From Rotaria sordida (lineage: Eukaryota; Rotifera; Eurotatoria; Philodinida; Philodinidae), in contig CAJNOL010000395.1 of NCBI GenBank assembly GCA_905250125.1, forward strand, positions 1 through 64,000: a stretch of DNA of 64,000 nt, read 5' to 3'. Shown one piece after another: positions 1 through 13,700 of the stretch. Positions within the stretch are counted from its first letter, which is position 1, and every line of letters begins with the position of its first letter. The position numbers and the translations under genes were made by a program. The notes under the pieces are model-generated. The model worked only from the letters and a program-made list of their open reading frames with translations. It had not been told where the DNA came from and did not search any database.

Positions 1-1879
1 AATAATATTTCGAATTCAATCAATCAATCAATCAACATCAAGATTAATTCATGTTACCCAATGATAGAAATATATTCAGAACTAAAATGAATAAAACTTT
101 CAATCAAATACACTTAATTTATAATGATATAGAAATTCTAAAAAAAAAACAATTTTCTTCAATATTTAAACAATTTTAACATGAATAAAATTATTCCTTC
201 TAGCCTTAATCCTTGACACTATTGACTTGTACGTTTTGTATATATTATGCTATCTCTTATCCAATACATAGGCCACAAAATTAACTTATCTACCGTAATT
301 TCATCGTTCGATAACTACTCATGGTCATTAATGACACAATTGAAAGAAGTCGACATTAATCAATTTGACAACATTGGTCTATGATGTGATTAATGTAATG
401 CATTCTATATAACTCTTATTTAAGTTAAATTCACTAGCGAATCATTAAAAAATCGATGCATCACTAGAGACAAGCATATATATATATAAATTTCCACTGA
501 GAATAGAACAATTTTTTTTTCTGTTCAAATTCGTAGTTGCATGAATACACATTGTTTCTATTACACATACAGTTCATCTATTTGTTGAAACACGGCATTA
601 CAACAACAAATACTTAATAACTATTTCTTTAATGTTCATAGAGTATTACTTAAAACAATCGATTGTTTATTTTATAATGTGTGAGAAAAAAAGAAACGAC
701 GAAAAACGGAAGTAAGAAAAACAAATTAATTGAGTACTTCCTTTACAATTTCAATCAATATTGACCGATCCTGCTTTTGATTGAGTGTAAATGTAAACCT
801 TATTTTGGCATCTTTTTCTTTTTAATTTTATCATTGACAAAATAACAACCGGAGGTATATTGTTATAAAAACATTTCATAATGTGATCTTCTCTTTGTAT
901 TGTAATTAATGTTTTTGTAAAAAGAAAAAAAAAGGAAAAAATGAACGATAGGCTTCACTCGCGATCAATCATTATGAACGGCAGCAGCTGCCAGATATGT
1001 TAATAGTTTGGCGGCGTCTATTACTCCCATAAGCAACATTTTAAGAAAGCCTTTTTCTTTTCAAGCAGATGAGTACGTTAGTGGATTGCTTGCCTTACAT
1101 ATATATATATATATTTATGTATGGACAGATGTCAAAAATGAACACGAAGGTCAACATTCTATTTCTATATATATATATAAATATATTTTCTCTTTCTTCC
1201 TCTTCCTGTTCGATCATCAACTACATCATGGCATTACCATTTCTTATTAGGGAAGAAAAATCGAGGACATTAACTCATGCACTGCCGCATTTGTGTGTAT
1301 GTATTATTTTATGATGTAATCACATCGTTTCATGTACGAAAACATGCTTGCACTTTACTTCTTTCTTCTGTTACACTTCGAATGTGTACATGTCGTTCGC
1401 GATAGAAGAATAACAAAAAAAAAGAGAGAATGTTTATGTCTATATGTAAATAGAGGTGTCAATACATGTTTTTCAATATTGCATTTTAAATTCAATATCA
1501 ACGATCATTCTACTGTTGTGTAGTTTTTGTGGAGGAGCAAATTACATACATCATTATTAGCAGTAACCTTGTATGAAAATATAATGAACGACAACTCATC
1601 AATGTCAGACGAAAGGATAAAAGAATAGAAGATCATCTTCGCTCTTTTTCTTCCCTCCTACAACGTGTTATACAAAAGTACTGCCGTCTCGATCGACATT
1701 TTCTCTTTTTTTTCTTCTTTTCCTTTCTACTACTAAAGAGATAGATAATCCTGCACACTATATTGAGAGCTTATGTATGACACAACATTCTTAGAAGCTA
1801 TTATACGCATCATTATTTTTTTTCTTATACTAAATTCTTCAAAAATAACAACGATTAACATTTTAGAAATAATTCTTTA
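1..1879. other. Non-coding upstream region
   Basis: AT-rich sequence with no supportable gene. It holds TA-type microsatellites (around 476-490, 1098-1115 and 1165-1185) and poly-T/poly-A runs. The short open frames here are low-complexity and unconserved in appearance. The last part should contain the promoter and 5' UTR of the EF-hand gene; a TTTTAG ending near 1866, 13 bases before the ATG, could be a splice acceptor in the 5' UTR. Confidence 0.6.
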
Positions 1880-2750
1880 ATGGACGCTGATTTAGCACAA
1901 AAACTTAGTCAACGTATACGTCGTATTGAATCAGCTGAATCATCATCTGAAACATCATCAATTAATGGTAATAGTTATGGTACAGGAACAAATGATGAAT
2001 CTGATTCACCATTATCATCGTCATCAGCAAGTTGTGAATATCATCGACCTGTTGTATTTAATCCTTATACTGAATATAGTGAATTTTCACGTAAACAAAT
2101 ACAAAGTTTAATGCAAACATTTAATAAGTAAGGATTTTATAAAATTTAAATTAATAATACTTATTATGTTTTCGTTTTTCAAAGATATGATTTAGATAAA
2201 GATAAATTACTTAGTTTTAATGAATTAAAATTTATGATGGAAAAACTTGGTATTCCACAAACTCATCTAGGTTTAAAAGAAATGATTAAACAAGTTGATG
2301 AAGATAATGATGGAAAAATATCATTTCGAGAAGTAAGAAAAAAAAGAAAAAGCAAATTATATTTATTTAATTATATATATTTTAATATTTCTTAGTTTTT
2401 ACTTATTTTTCGCAAAGCAATATCAGAAAATAGTGAAATTGAAAATGAAAAAACATCAATTACATCTGTTTTACAACAACTTTATGCGATGCTTGTAGAA
2501 ATTGATGTATCAAAGGAAGGTGTTGGTGGTGCAAAAAATTTTTTTGAAGCTAAAGTAAACATTTTGTTTTTTTTTCAAAATATTTCTACATTATTTTTTT
2601 TTCTTTATCCAGGTTGCTGCTATTAAAGAACAAGATAAATTTCAACGAGAAATTCGTGAAGAACAAGAACAACGACGTCGTGTGGAAGAAGATAAAGCTC
2701 GTCGTAAAATAGCTTTTCAAAATCGTCTTGCACAATTTCAACAAACATAA
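1880..2750 (+). CDS. EFHD2: EF-hand domain-containing protein of the EFHD1/EFHD2 (swiprosin) family
   Basis: Calcium-binding, actin-associated adaptor of the swiprosin family. Four exons: 1880-2127, 2185-2332, 2396-2554 and 2613-2750, with 57-63 bp GT..AG introns; phases close to give 230 residues, close to the vertebrate proteins (about 240). The N-terminus is a Ser-rich, probably disordered stretch (about residues 20-50). Two canonical EF-hand loops follow at residues 85-96 (D85, D87, D89, E96) and 121-132 (D121, D123, D125, E132). The linker MMEKLGIPQTHLGLK and the later FLLIFRKA and GAKNFFEAK blocks are swiprosin signatures. The C-terminus is a charged coiled coil (EEQEQRRRVEEDKARRK). Family knowledge places it in actin bundling and mitochondrial or cytosolic calcium responses. 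EFHD1 and EFHD2 cannot be separated here; the symbol is a family-level choice. Confidence 0.93.
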
Positions 2751-4454
2751 AATAAATCATTTGACAATATACATTCTGTGATACATGTTATGTATATCTC
2801 TAAAATCTCGCGTGTTATCTTAAATAATGTGTGCATTTTTTTTTTGTTCTTAAATTAGAATGAACTCTAATTCTTCATTTATTTGTATTTCAATAATCAA
2901 CTAATTTTTTTTTCTCTTGAGCGAAAAAAAAGAAGAATTATTTAAATAAACCAATATGATGTAAAGTAGTGCAATGTATTACGAAGGATTTGTCTAGGAT
3001 TTGCATGTATACATTCGAAATGATTTTCCATCATTTCGGAAAAGCAATATCTTATTTGAAGGTCTATTTATTATGCACATCTGTTCAGCTGATGAACATA
3101 TACATACATTCCACATTTCTATATCTATATGCATAGCTAGTGAGATAATAAGACTATATATAGATATATATTTAATGTAATGTGAGGCATCAGTATGATG
3201 ATTTTGTTGCGAGTTTTCTTTCTTTCTTTACTTGTCAGACGTATGCATCAACAGTTGTCGTTTCGTAACGCAATGATCTTGATAATGATAAGTTAGAAAA
3301 TATCCGTTCAAACGTAAGATGAAAATATCGATATTGCCCGTTTTCTAATATTTAGTCTGCTGTGTCGTTTATTGGCACAGTGAGACCAACAAAAAAAAAG
3401 GAAAACTTTTTTGTAGTTTTTGCATTTCATAATATTTTAAATGAACATAAGCTAAAAAAACATAACTACAAATCTTTTCAAACAACTGATGTCATTCAAG
3501 TCGTCGAAAGTAAATCTAGGTTGATGTCAGTCAAACTCAAGAGCATCAGTCTATATATTGGACAAAGAGTTATCAGTAGATGTTTTTCATTATCGACAAA
3601 AATATCTGGAAAGTATTCCGAATGATTTTCTTCTTTATCTGTTAATTCATTATGATTCAAGAAATATTTGACCTTACACGACTTTATCATAACAAAGTTA
3701 TATTGAATTTATTCCAGATGAATAGGTTTTCTTTTCCTGAAGAATACTGTATTCTAATTATAATAGTCTATATTGTCTTCTTATACAATTTGACATTCAT
3801 ATAATTTTTTCTAATATTATACGGAGAGAAAATACGATGTCTTATAAATGGTAGAAAGATCAAACTTTTTCGACATTTCATTACATATATGAGGAAAGAC
3901 ATTATTGTTAAAAATTAATTTCTAACATCATTTTTTAAAATTTTTCTTATAAGATAATACTGTATCATTTTGTACATATGATTATAAAATATGAATAAAA
4001 AGTGTGTTAGTGGACTGATGATTCAATAAAATTATCTTAATGCATATGATTTGCTGTTGTTTCATAGAATGTTAGGACTCTACTTGTAATCTAACAATAT
4101 TCAGGTTATTTTTTATTCTTTCATTTCAGACGTAGTGCGTTTCTCATAAAATGAGATTAAATATCAGAGTTATTAAAAGTAGCTTAAAACAGCTGTGCCA
4201 ATAAATTGTGTGTTACCGAAGTATAACTTTTTAGCTTTATAACAGTCAAGAAAATAGATATTTTCAATCTTTTTAAACAAGGAAGATTGTCTGCCGAGGT
4301 TGGCTCACTATCACATACAAAACACTATTAGGAAATAATATTTTTTCAGAAGGATACTGCTATAATTTTAAATAGAGTAACCCATAAATTGGATGTCAAA
4401 AGAAAATTCGTCGGAAATGGGATTTATCAGTATTAAATAGTAAAGATTATGAAA
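2751..4454. other. Intergenic region downstream of EFHD gene
   Basis: 3' UTR and intergenic DNA. An AATAAA-type signal lies near 2944 (AAATAAACC). The open frames at 3362-3625 (+) and 3496-3690 (-) overlap each other and look like chance. No RNA gene or conserved coding was seen. Confidence 0.5.
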
Positions 4455-5150
4455 ACTTATCAGTATCGAACCGCTTTTCTTATTTCATCAACTAATGAAT
4501 CATAGTTTTTCACTTTATCCCATTGCATATTGTTGGTGATAGCGTTCCACGCGTAATAATCCGTAACATTGAGTTCAGATCTGTTTGGTGGTCATCTGCT
4601 GTTGTTTATAATATGTACAAAATTTTCCTCACACCATGCAAACGATTCCTAATTTGTAGGTGGTAGAGCATTATATTGTTGATCGATGAAATCGTCGTCC
4701 AGCAATCATTTGTCTTCAATTGTGCATGTAGATGAACAAATTCAATATAATAATTGAAGACGTAAGGCCATTTTGAGAAATACTCAACCATGCCATCATT
4801 TATTTTGGGTACTTTGCGTTTTGGTTTATACTCCCTTGTTCTTCTGTCTGCAGCTGACTCATAATATACTCACATTCGTTTTGAAGATTCAATACATCTT
4901 CCAATGAAATATATCTTTCATCAGTAAATAGAATCCTACAATGATCTTTTTTTCCGCATGACTTTTGCATCCAATATGCAAATGATATCTTTCTTTGTTT
5001 TTGTTATAATCAGTCAAATTTGATTGAGCGGTAATACGACAAGCAGGTAAATGAGTATCATCCTCTATTATTTGAATCACCTTTTGTAGAAGACCGTTTT
5101 TTCGTACAGTTTTAGATCTACTTGGACGGTTTTTTTCAGAGCAATTGTAT
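4455..5150 (-). pseudogene. Decayed Tc1/mariner-type transposase remnant
   Basis: Reading the minus strand in shifting frames gives pieces that match the order of a mariner/Tc1 DDE transposase. Near 5130-5030 is an N-terminal helix-turn-helix-like piece (RSKTVRKNGLLQKVIQIIED). Near 4935-4865 is FTDERYISLEDVLNLQNE, the block with the first catalytic Asp. Near 4795-4750 is the segment containing W and SxNGLT. Near 4590-4465 is PPNRSELNVTDYYAWNAI followed by NNMQWDKVKNYDSLVDEIRKA, the C-terminal WPPNSPDLNPxDYxxW block. Frame changes and stops separate the pieces, so the copy is dead. No clean terminal inverted repeats were located. The family assignment rests on motif order and spacing. Confidence 0.7.
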
Positions 5151-8100
5151 CTGTTTCTTTATACGAATTTTGTCATAGTCTAACCGTACATTGGCTGACT
5201 ACGTTTCGTAATCGGTTGGGAATATGCACCAATGTCATGACATCATCAATCATTGGCATAAGCGTACGAGTGTGAGTGATTGACTGAGTTTCCTCTTTCT
5301 GAAGATCATACACACTTCCACATCTGCAGCCATTATTAACTATTGTTCTTCTAAAACGAAAGAAGATAATTATGAAATTGTAGAGCAACAACTACATTTT
5401 TTGTCGAAGCTGTTTATCTTATTCACAAGACGTACTCGATAAATATATTTATTACTGTATTGCTATGAAATGAATCGATACGTTTCATAGACTACTGAGC
5501 CATTGATTATGATGCATTATTTTCACATAGCCCATGTGACTATCAAACGTACTTTAGGCGCAGCTAGATGCATTTCTGTTGCAAATCTATATCGTTCCGA
5601 CGGGTTTTCATATTGAAGCATGACGAAAACGCATCTAGATGCACTGATCACTGTGTTTCTTGAACGCGTTTTGAGAACATTCATAGTTTCGGAACACTTT
5701 TTAGACTAAAGACATATAAACGCATTTTTATTTTCATTCTAGAACACATTGGGACGCATTCATGTCATTTTATATCACTAATTATGTTTAATAATTAAAA
5801 GAGTTATCTCTCTTGTAGTGAACGCTATTTGATCGATAGAGTCGATAAAATGCGTTTCAAAAGATGCTTTTGTCAATGCATTGAATTCGGTGAAACGCGT
5901 TTGAATGTGCTGCTTTTCGAAACGCTGTTGAATATATAGTTATAGAGTTAGTTTAGTTAGTACAGATAAATATTTAAAAAAGGAAGTTGTGTCTGTACAA
6001 AAATGTATCCATGAGTCCAGCATGCTGTTTCTCCGTTGGAATATTATTACGATTGAAGGAAATATGGTGTGTCATAGTATTACGTTTAGAAGATAGTAGT
6101 TGAAAGCAAAAGATGACTTTCCTAGTTGATGTAGATAAACATATGAGCTTCCTGATAACTCGGTTGAACAAGAATAAGGAGCCGAAACAGACGTCTACGA
6201 ATAGTTCTTTATAATACATATGCCAAGAAAGATTATTTTGGCAAACATCTTTTTAAGTTTTCAATCGTTGATGAATGTTTTGTTTTCGTTATTTCTGTGT
6301 TTAGTAGTTCAGAATCACACAAATTGATCTAAGTTTATAATAAAATTCTAAGTCGTAGATTCTATACGAAAGGGTATCTATTTTTATTGCAATTAGAATA
6401 AATCGATAATATTCTTTTTACTGTCCATGTATTCATGCTTTAATTCCTAAAGCTTTCCTGAGCATCTATAAGCTATGCAACTTGCCGCGTTTAAACGCAT
6501 CTAACATGCAACATTTTCAGATATAGGAACTCGCTCAAAAACCAAAACGCATGTAAACTCATACATGCTGAAAACAAATTAATATGTGCTTTCTGACTTT
6601 TCTACCATACGATACTGTTATATGATGAACACCTTTACTTTGTTTTCAAAGAAGTCAAAAAATAATTATTACGATGTCGTCGGAATCGAGCCGGATTCTA
6701 GCATGAAGATTGTATCTCAATCATTACAATTTAATCAGGTTGAGTTTGATTTAATAGATTTATTATATTAAATGATTAATTCTATCATAATTGACTGTTG
6801 TTTACACATCTCTTGTTGAAAATATTAAACTATTAATACAACTGTATGCTTGTTTTACATTACTTCTAAAAAGTTTTAGGATGCACACACGGTGGATTAT
6901 GATCTTCAACCTTTTGTTATAAATTTCATCATCTCTTACCTAGACAAATGAATAAATTCTATCAATATGTTACTTTTATTTTCAACTATTTAATTTTCTT
7001 GAATTTTACAACCACTTTTTCAAATAGACTTGTTGGTTTATCTTTATTGTTATTTATAACAAAGAATGCATGAAAATAAAACTTCTATATTGACGCAAAT
7101 AAGATAAATGCAATAAAAAATTTTATTAGTTACAAAATGAAGAAAGTTGCATGAGCAAAGGAGTCTTTTTGAATAAAAACCTAGTATATTTTATTTTTTT
7201 CCTGATGCCTCAAAAAATTTTGATGCCATATTACAAAAAATTACAGACAAGATTTTTTTACAAATATTTTTCTTGTAGCGCCCTCAATTCTTAAAAGCAT
7301 TGGCTATTATAAGATGCTAGTAGTTAGAAAAAAAAAGTTAATTGATACTTTTATACCACATACTTATAAATTTATTTATTAAAGAGCGAGATATTTTTCT
7401 TGTAATTTTTATTTTTTTAAATATTAAAACTTTTTATTGCATTATTTGAATTTTTTTATAAATATCGATAATATATTTATCTTGATTTTTTTGTCGATAA
7501 ATATATTATTTATATTTATTTCGCAAAGTAAGAATAAAATAAATTAACAACTCTATTTGCAAACTTGTAACAAGTAATGTTATATGAGCTAATGATGCGA
7601 TTAATGAACATAGAAACAAGTTCGAGCTGTGCTCGGTTTGTAATGGACTGGCCATATGTTCAAATCTTAGTTCAAGCTATCAATAAAAAAAGTGCCACCC
7701 CATTGCTCACAGGATTTGAGTGTTATATCATGGCTCACTATGGTGAGTTGGTTCGATTTTGATGCAGAGTGATGGTTATTCTTTAATTTTTTTTTTGAGA
7801 TAAGTAAACACGTCAAAACACGCTCATCTCATAACCTCATCCAAACGCAGTAAAATCTCAAAACACGTTATAATCCGTCTCCAACATAGACGAGTTTACA
7901 CGTGTTTTGGTTTTGAACGCGTTCAAACACCGGAAAATGTTACACTTAGGACGCGTTCCAACGCGTCAAGTTGTATCAGTTATAGACGCTCAAAGGCGCG
8001 TTTAAAATCTAAAAATAGTTACATGGGAAGCAAGAGATTTCTGGTTATAAAATCGAGTTGCAACTAGTTCATAAAAAAATAGAAGTTTGATTCACCGCAT

Positions 8101-10739
8101 TGCTACGATTGCTCTTAGATTGAAGGAAAGAGAACTGAAGAGCATCTTTTGCGTTCTGCCACATCAATAAGCAATCTGTTCTCGGTAGAGTCTTCCTACT
8201 GCTGCTTTATCGAACCATATTACATAAAGAATAATTTGAGAATATGTATGCAAGCTAGTGTTGATGACAGAACGCAAGAGTGAGACCTGTTATTCTGCTT
8301 TTTTTTCCGTCGGCACAGAACGTAACAGGATGACTTGTTTAGTGAGTTAAAAGGAAGGAGTCGCTTCTATAATCGAGCTGATGCCATAAAAGTTTGTAAA
8401 AACAGAAAGAGCACCTTTACTTGCACACATTCCGAGAAGTGAGTAATGTCGACATTTACACTGTGAATTTTAAATGAATTCTAATTTCTCGAAAATCGAT
8501 TTAGCAAAAACTCGAACATTTTCAAATTATTATTAATCGTCGAACGATTTTTAATTTCTAGAAAATGCTTGATTTTCTGTAAAGTAGAATTTCAATCGGA
8601 TTTTCTGCAAAAATTATTTCCAAACGAATTGCAAAATCAACAATAATTTTTAAAGGTGTTTCAAAATAAATTCGAATTTCGTAGAAAATCAATTTGAATT
8701 CTAGAAAAAGGGATAAGTCAACAGTAGTTTTTGTAAAAATCATTTAAAGAATGACAGCTATAGAGTCATTGTTTATTCATATATATATATATATATACGT
8801 CAGTCAAAGGTGTCGGGAATTCTTTTTTCTCCGACAACTGCAGCAAGTATGTGAGTAACTTAAAGTACAGCTAGCGCATACTAGTCCATCGTATAATAAC
8901 GAAAAATAAGCAATAAATTATTTTTTATTGGCTACGAAAGATAGAAAATATAATTTCTTTTTTTTTTTGTTTACTAGAACTTCTGCATAGTTGATTAACC
9001 ATATAAGAGCAATTTCATAGTAACTATGATGTTATTTCATTGTAAAGTTGAAAATTGATAATAGATACTGTATTTTCTAAAATATGTTCAGAATGCTGTA
9101 TCGAGTTTGATATTCTCGAAATGTCCATATAAATACAATCGTGATTTTCTAATTAGTGAGCCGAAACTTGAATTTCGAATCTTCTTGAATATTTTATTTT
9201 CAAGAAAATAGAAACTCATTCGCAAATTTGTGTGGACATTCCTAAAATATCTTTTCCTGTTTTCTATAATGTATTTTCTATTTTACTGTGAAACAATATA
9301 CAAATGTCAATAAGAAGTTTTGTATTAATAGGACAATGTTCGATATCACAATTATTTATCGTAAACTGATATCAAGGTTTTGTGTCTCTCTACATCTTGC
9401 ATGGATAGACGAAAAACTTTTTTCAAAATCCAGTTTTGAAATGTTTCTAGTAGAATCATATGGGTCAAACTGGTTAAGAATATCAAGAATAAAACTATAT
9501 TTCATGTCGAAAAAAGGAAAATGCTAGTGAATGCAGGGTCTTATAAGATTATGTACTTGTTCCTCAGATTTTTGTGATTGATACATTAAGCATGAAACAT
9601 ATTCTCATAGAACTCGTTCAGTACAGCATTTTTTGTCACGGAACATTATCTTCAACATGAAACTCTGAAAGATGTTATACCATCAACTTTTGACCATTTT
9701 GCTCTGATTCACCATTTTTTTCATTTTTATACAGCGTTCTCTTCATCTACCAAATAGGTTATTTTCGAGTGTAATATAAAAGTTGCATTTCAATCTATTT
9801 TTTTTTAAATGTCACTTCTCTCAATTGAGTCATCCTGTCATGACGACCTATGTCACCATCATGAATGTTGGCTTTTAGATTTGGTTATCTCAGAAGAATA
9901 TTCAGGCCTCGAGACACCCACACACAAAATATTAACCTTATCTAACTCACCAATATGGCGTGTTTGGGTCAATACGAGATCAGGAGCTACTGTACTAACA
10001 AGGACCCATATCCACTCTCGAGTTACATCAGAGGCAAACACATAAAACAGTTATTGAAGAACCATATTTGTAAATTTAGGTCGTACTAAGAAATTGCAAG
10101 TCAGAGACAGATACCGAGACTGCCCAGTTACACATTTTCAAATAGAGGATAACCTTTTACATTAAACAATCAGTTCACGTTGAATTCTCAAAGATCGAAA
10201 GAAGCAAGGAAAGTCTCTAAATCATATTTTTACCTAATATTTCAAATTGGGAGTAGTATTGTTTTTTCTTCAAAATTGTATTTTTGATAGCTGTATTGTT
10301 AATACTCTTAGCTAACATGATCGATTTCATTTTACTAGAAGCATTTTAAAATTAGATTTTGAAAAAAGTTTTTCATCTGTCTGTGCAGAGCGTAGAGAAA
10401 TCCAAAATCTCGATACTATCTTACGATAAATAGTCGTGATTGTATGGTAGGCTATTCCGATCTGTTGAGTGTAGAGGCGATTGTATACAATCGTGTTGTC
10501 TTCACCAATACCAAGACAGCTTCATATCCACATCTACAAGATGGGTAATATGTATGTCATGAGATCGATTTCTTGTCTCAATATTTGTTGAGACTAAATC
10601 AGTTGACTAATTCCTTACATTAAACGAGCATTAGTATTGAGAGTCATAAAATAGGCAGGGAAGACTAAAGCAGAATACAGAAGTTGCGTCATTAATACAT
10701 GCACAATCAAATTAATCCTGTGATAGGTTTTTCGTGGGA
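5151..10739. other. Gene-poor repetitive region
   Basis: 5.6 kb with no supportable gene. Three stretches are dense in ACGCGTT, AACGCAT and similar words: about 5560-5935, 6480-6560 and 7800-8010. Two stretches (about 8450-8730 and 9040-9270) are degenerate tracts in which TTTCTAGAAAATC-like words recur. A TA microsatellite lies at about 8778-8797. Short open frames (e.g. 7577-7762, 9288-9527, 9809-10045) show no recognisable domain. Probably a graveyard of short transposable elements. Confidence 0.5.
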
Positions 10740-13700
10740 ATGGACGATTTAGGACCAGATCAAATACAAGTTTTGCCTGACAATGATCCTACACCAACGT
10801 CACCAACTGGAACGACCAATCAATCACGGTATCTTCAATCGCGTCTGAGTCCTCCGAAAAAATCAACTCCAATGAATAAGGAATCTGATTTTGACAAAGA
10901 AATGGAGGTTTCACAAGAATCTCTGTTATCCGACACGCCAGTTGAATACGGCTACTTAAAACATATTCAAACATACAAAGGTTTATGCAACCCAAATGAT
11001 AAGTCTCTCAAGAAAAAAGTCAGGTAATTTCAATTTATTTGAATCTATTCTACCAATCGTACGAGAGTTGTTCAATATAATTAATCTTAATTTCATTTTG
11101 TAAAAATGATTAAGTATTGTGCCATTACTAAACTATAGAACTGGTAAATCAACACTCGTGCACGCCACAGAAATTCTATAACTCGTAATCATTCAAATAG
11201 AAATGGAGACTTCTTTAAATATAGAAAACTGATCTGAAACATATTTTTTAATTGGGATAGATGATTCAGGATTTCTCACATCAACAACGAATATTTTGAT
11301 CTTTCAACTAATGAATTTTTCTTACGAGTCAGACATTTTAAAATGCTTCAACCGATTAGATAATAGAATTTTTCTAATAAAATAAAACTTTTTCTATGAA
11401 ATGAATGAGTGATCATCACGTTTCCATTATGTACTATTCGTATCAGAGAGGTTGCGCGAAAGATTAAATTACTCAAGATAAACCTTATCCTCAGTTCTGC
11501 TACAAGACCTCTTGTATTAAGTCGAAAGCATAGATTTTTTGTACTCGTTATCTCTTTCAAAGTCTGAATGACTACTAAGTTATTCAATCAGTTTAGATTG
11601 TATTAACTTAGACTATCTCGCATCAAAAAAGTCCGTGCATGTGAGTATAGTTCGTGGATAACTAGAGAAGCAAAAGAGATAGAGATTTGTTGTTGTCGCT
11701 GTTCAAAATATCACATTTCAAGACACAAAAAGGTCTCAAATTTTAATTGCTTAGGAATTGACTAATCTAGCGAATCCTTAGCGAAGATTCAAAAAAAAAC
11801 GACATTTTGAAATCGTGTTTCGTTAGATTTAAACGACTGCTGTAGTAATATGATTATTGACTAGAAAAAACTCTAATTTCACACTACAGATCTTAAATCA
11901 TCCATAAAGAGACTTACGCAGAATAAATTGATCATGCTGAGTTTAGAAATGATATTTGCTGATGTCTACTTTATAAGAGGTCTTAAATTAGTTAGTTTTG
12001 AAGTTAGAAAGTAAACTCACTACTAAACTTAGATTATCAAATATCTGTAGAGTAAAATTAGAGGTTTTTGAAAAATCTTTGCATCCTTTGACTGGAATAC
12101 ACTAAAAATTTCGGCTGTGTACAAATCGAAAGAGAAGAGTTTTCTCTATCTCATAATCATATTACTAGTCGTAGTTAAAATTGAGCGAAATACAGTTTCA
12201 AAATGTCGTTTTTCTAAATTCTCACTGAGGACTCACCTGATTGGTCAATTCTTTAGTGTCCTCTCGAACGGTAACAATAGCAAGTCTCTATCTCTTTTGT
12301 CTTTCTAGCAATCCAGTCGCTACTCATTGTAACAATACCGACATATCCCTTCTCTCTCCTGGTTACGCATATAAACGTGTGCTCTATGTGTAAACGACGC
12401 GATAGATTATATGAAAAAGCTGAATAAAGCGTAATACATCCACACTAGCGCTTTCTCTGTCAAAAATCGTCACATTCACATGCGTGGACTTTTTTGACGC
12501 ACGATAGTCCTTATCGAAAGACGTCATCTAGAACAGTAAAAGAAGGAAATGACGACGACAGCATCAGCAACGAATTTTATTATCCGACAGCAATCGGTTT
12601 GAAGATTGATAACGATCACTGTTTTTGAAGAAAAATCTTTCTTAGTAGAATTCCTTTTTTCATCAACTGGGCTTTTGTTCTACTCGTGAGTAGTATTTAT
12701 GAATAGTGTTGAACTAGATGGTTTTGTAAGAGATCATGATGAATTCTAAATAGATCAATGGAAAATAATTGATTGTTGTTCATATGTATGATATATGTAG
12801 AGAATTCTACAAGAATCAATTGGATTTTATTGGTTCGCTCGAAGCGATACTGGTGCCGAATACTAATGACGAAAATTTAGCAACATCTCGTCTGAAGCGA
12901 CAAGACCGTATCATTGCAATACTTACAACAGCCGCTCTGATCATTAATATTGTGTGTTTACGATTGCTAATTCCATTAAATAGTTTATTTTTCTTGTGTA
13001 CAAAAGGTTCTAGTGATCATCAAAATAATAGGTGCTGTCGTATCAAAATCACTCTCGGTTATTTCGTCGGTCGTCGATGGCGTACTTGATCTTCTCAGCA
13101 GTATTATACTTCTGTGGACAGCTCGTAAAGTTAAAAAACGAAATCTCTATAAATATCCTACGGGTAATCTAGTATGAATATTGTCTTTGAAACAAAGAGT
13201 AATTGTATTCTAGGACGAGCACGTCTTGAACCAACCGCTATTCTTATTCTGTCTGTCGTCATGTGTGTTGTAAGTGCACAAGTGATACTTGAAAGTATTC
13301 AAACATTGTCTCAAGATATCGAATATTTTACAAAAAGCCACAATGATTCGTCATGCATTAAATTGCCCGATTTAGATATGAGTACATTGCCCATTATTGT
13401 CATGATATTCACTATAGGTAAGTATCATCGTTCATTATAACAGATATTCGAATGATCTAATTTCAAGTGTGCAAAGCCATACTTTTTATGCTATGCTATC
13501 GAATAAATAATCCAACCATGTCTGCTCTTGCTGAGGACAATCGAAACGATGTTGCATCAAATATTGTGGCACTTGTCTGCGGACTTATCGGTAATGTTCG
13601 ACATCTTATTGAGTATAACTCATATACAAAATCGAGAAACTTAAACAAAATCGAATATCAACTATTCATTTTTTCTGTTATTTATTTTTGAATATGGATT

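Noticed and set aside
1008-1523. Overlapping open frames upstream of the EFHD gene
   Set aside because: They are made largely of translated TA and TTC repeats ([14 protein letters not shown]), overlap one another and show no splice-linked continuation.
3362-3690. Opposite-strand open frames of 87 and 64 residues
   Set aside because: They overlap each other, are short, have no domain, and the base composition matches the non-coding surroundings.
7577-7762. 61-residue open frame
   Set aside because: No recognisable motif, no neighbouring exon that can be joined, and it lies in a repeat-rich region.
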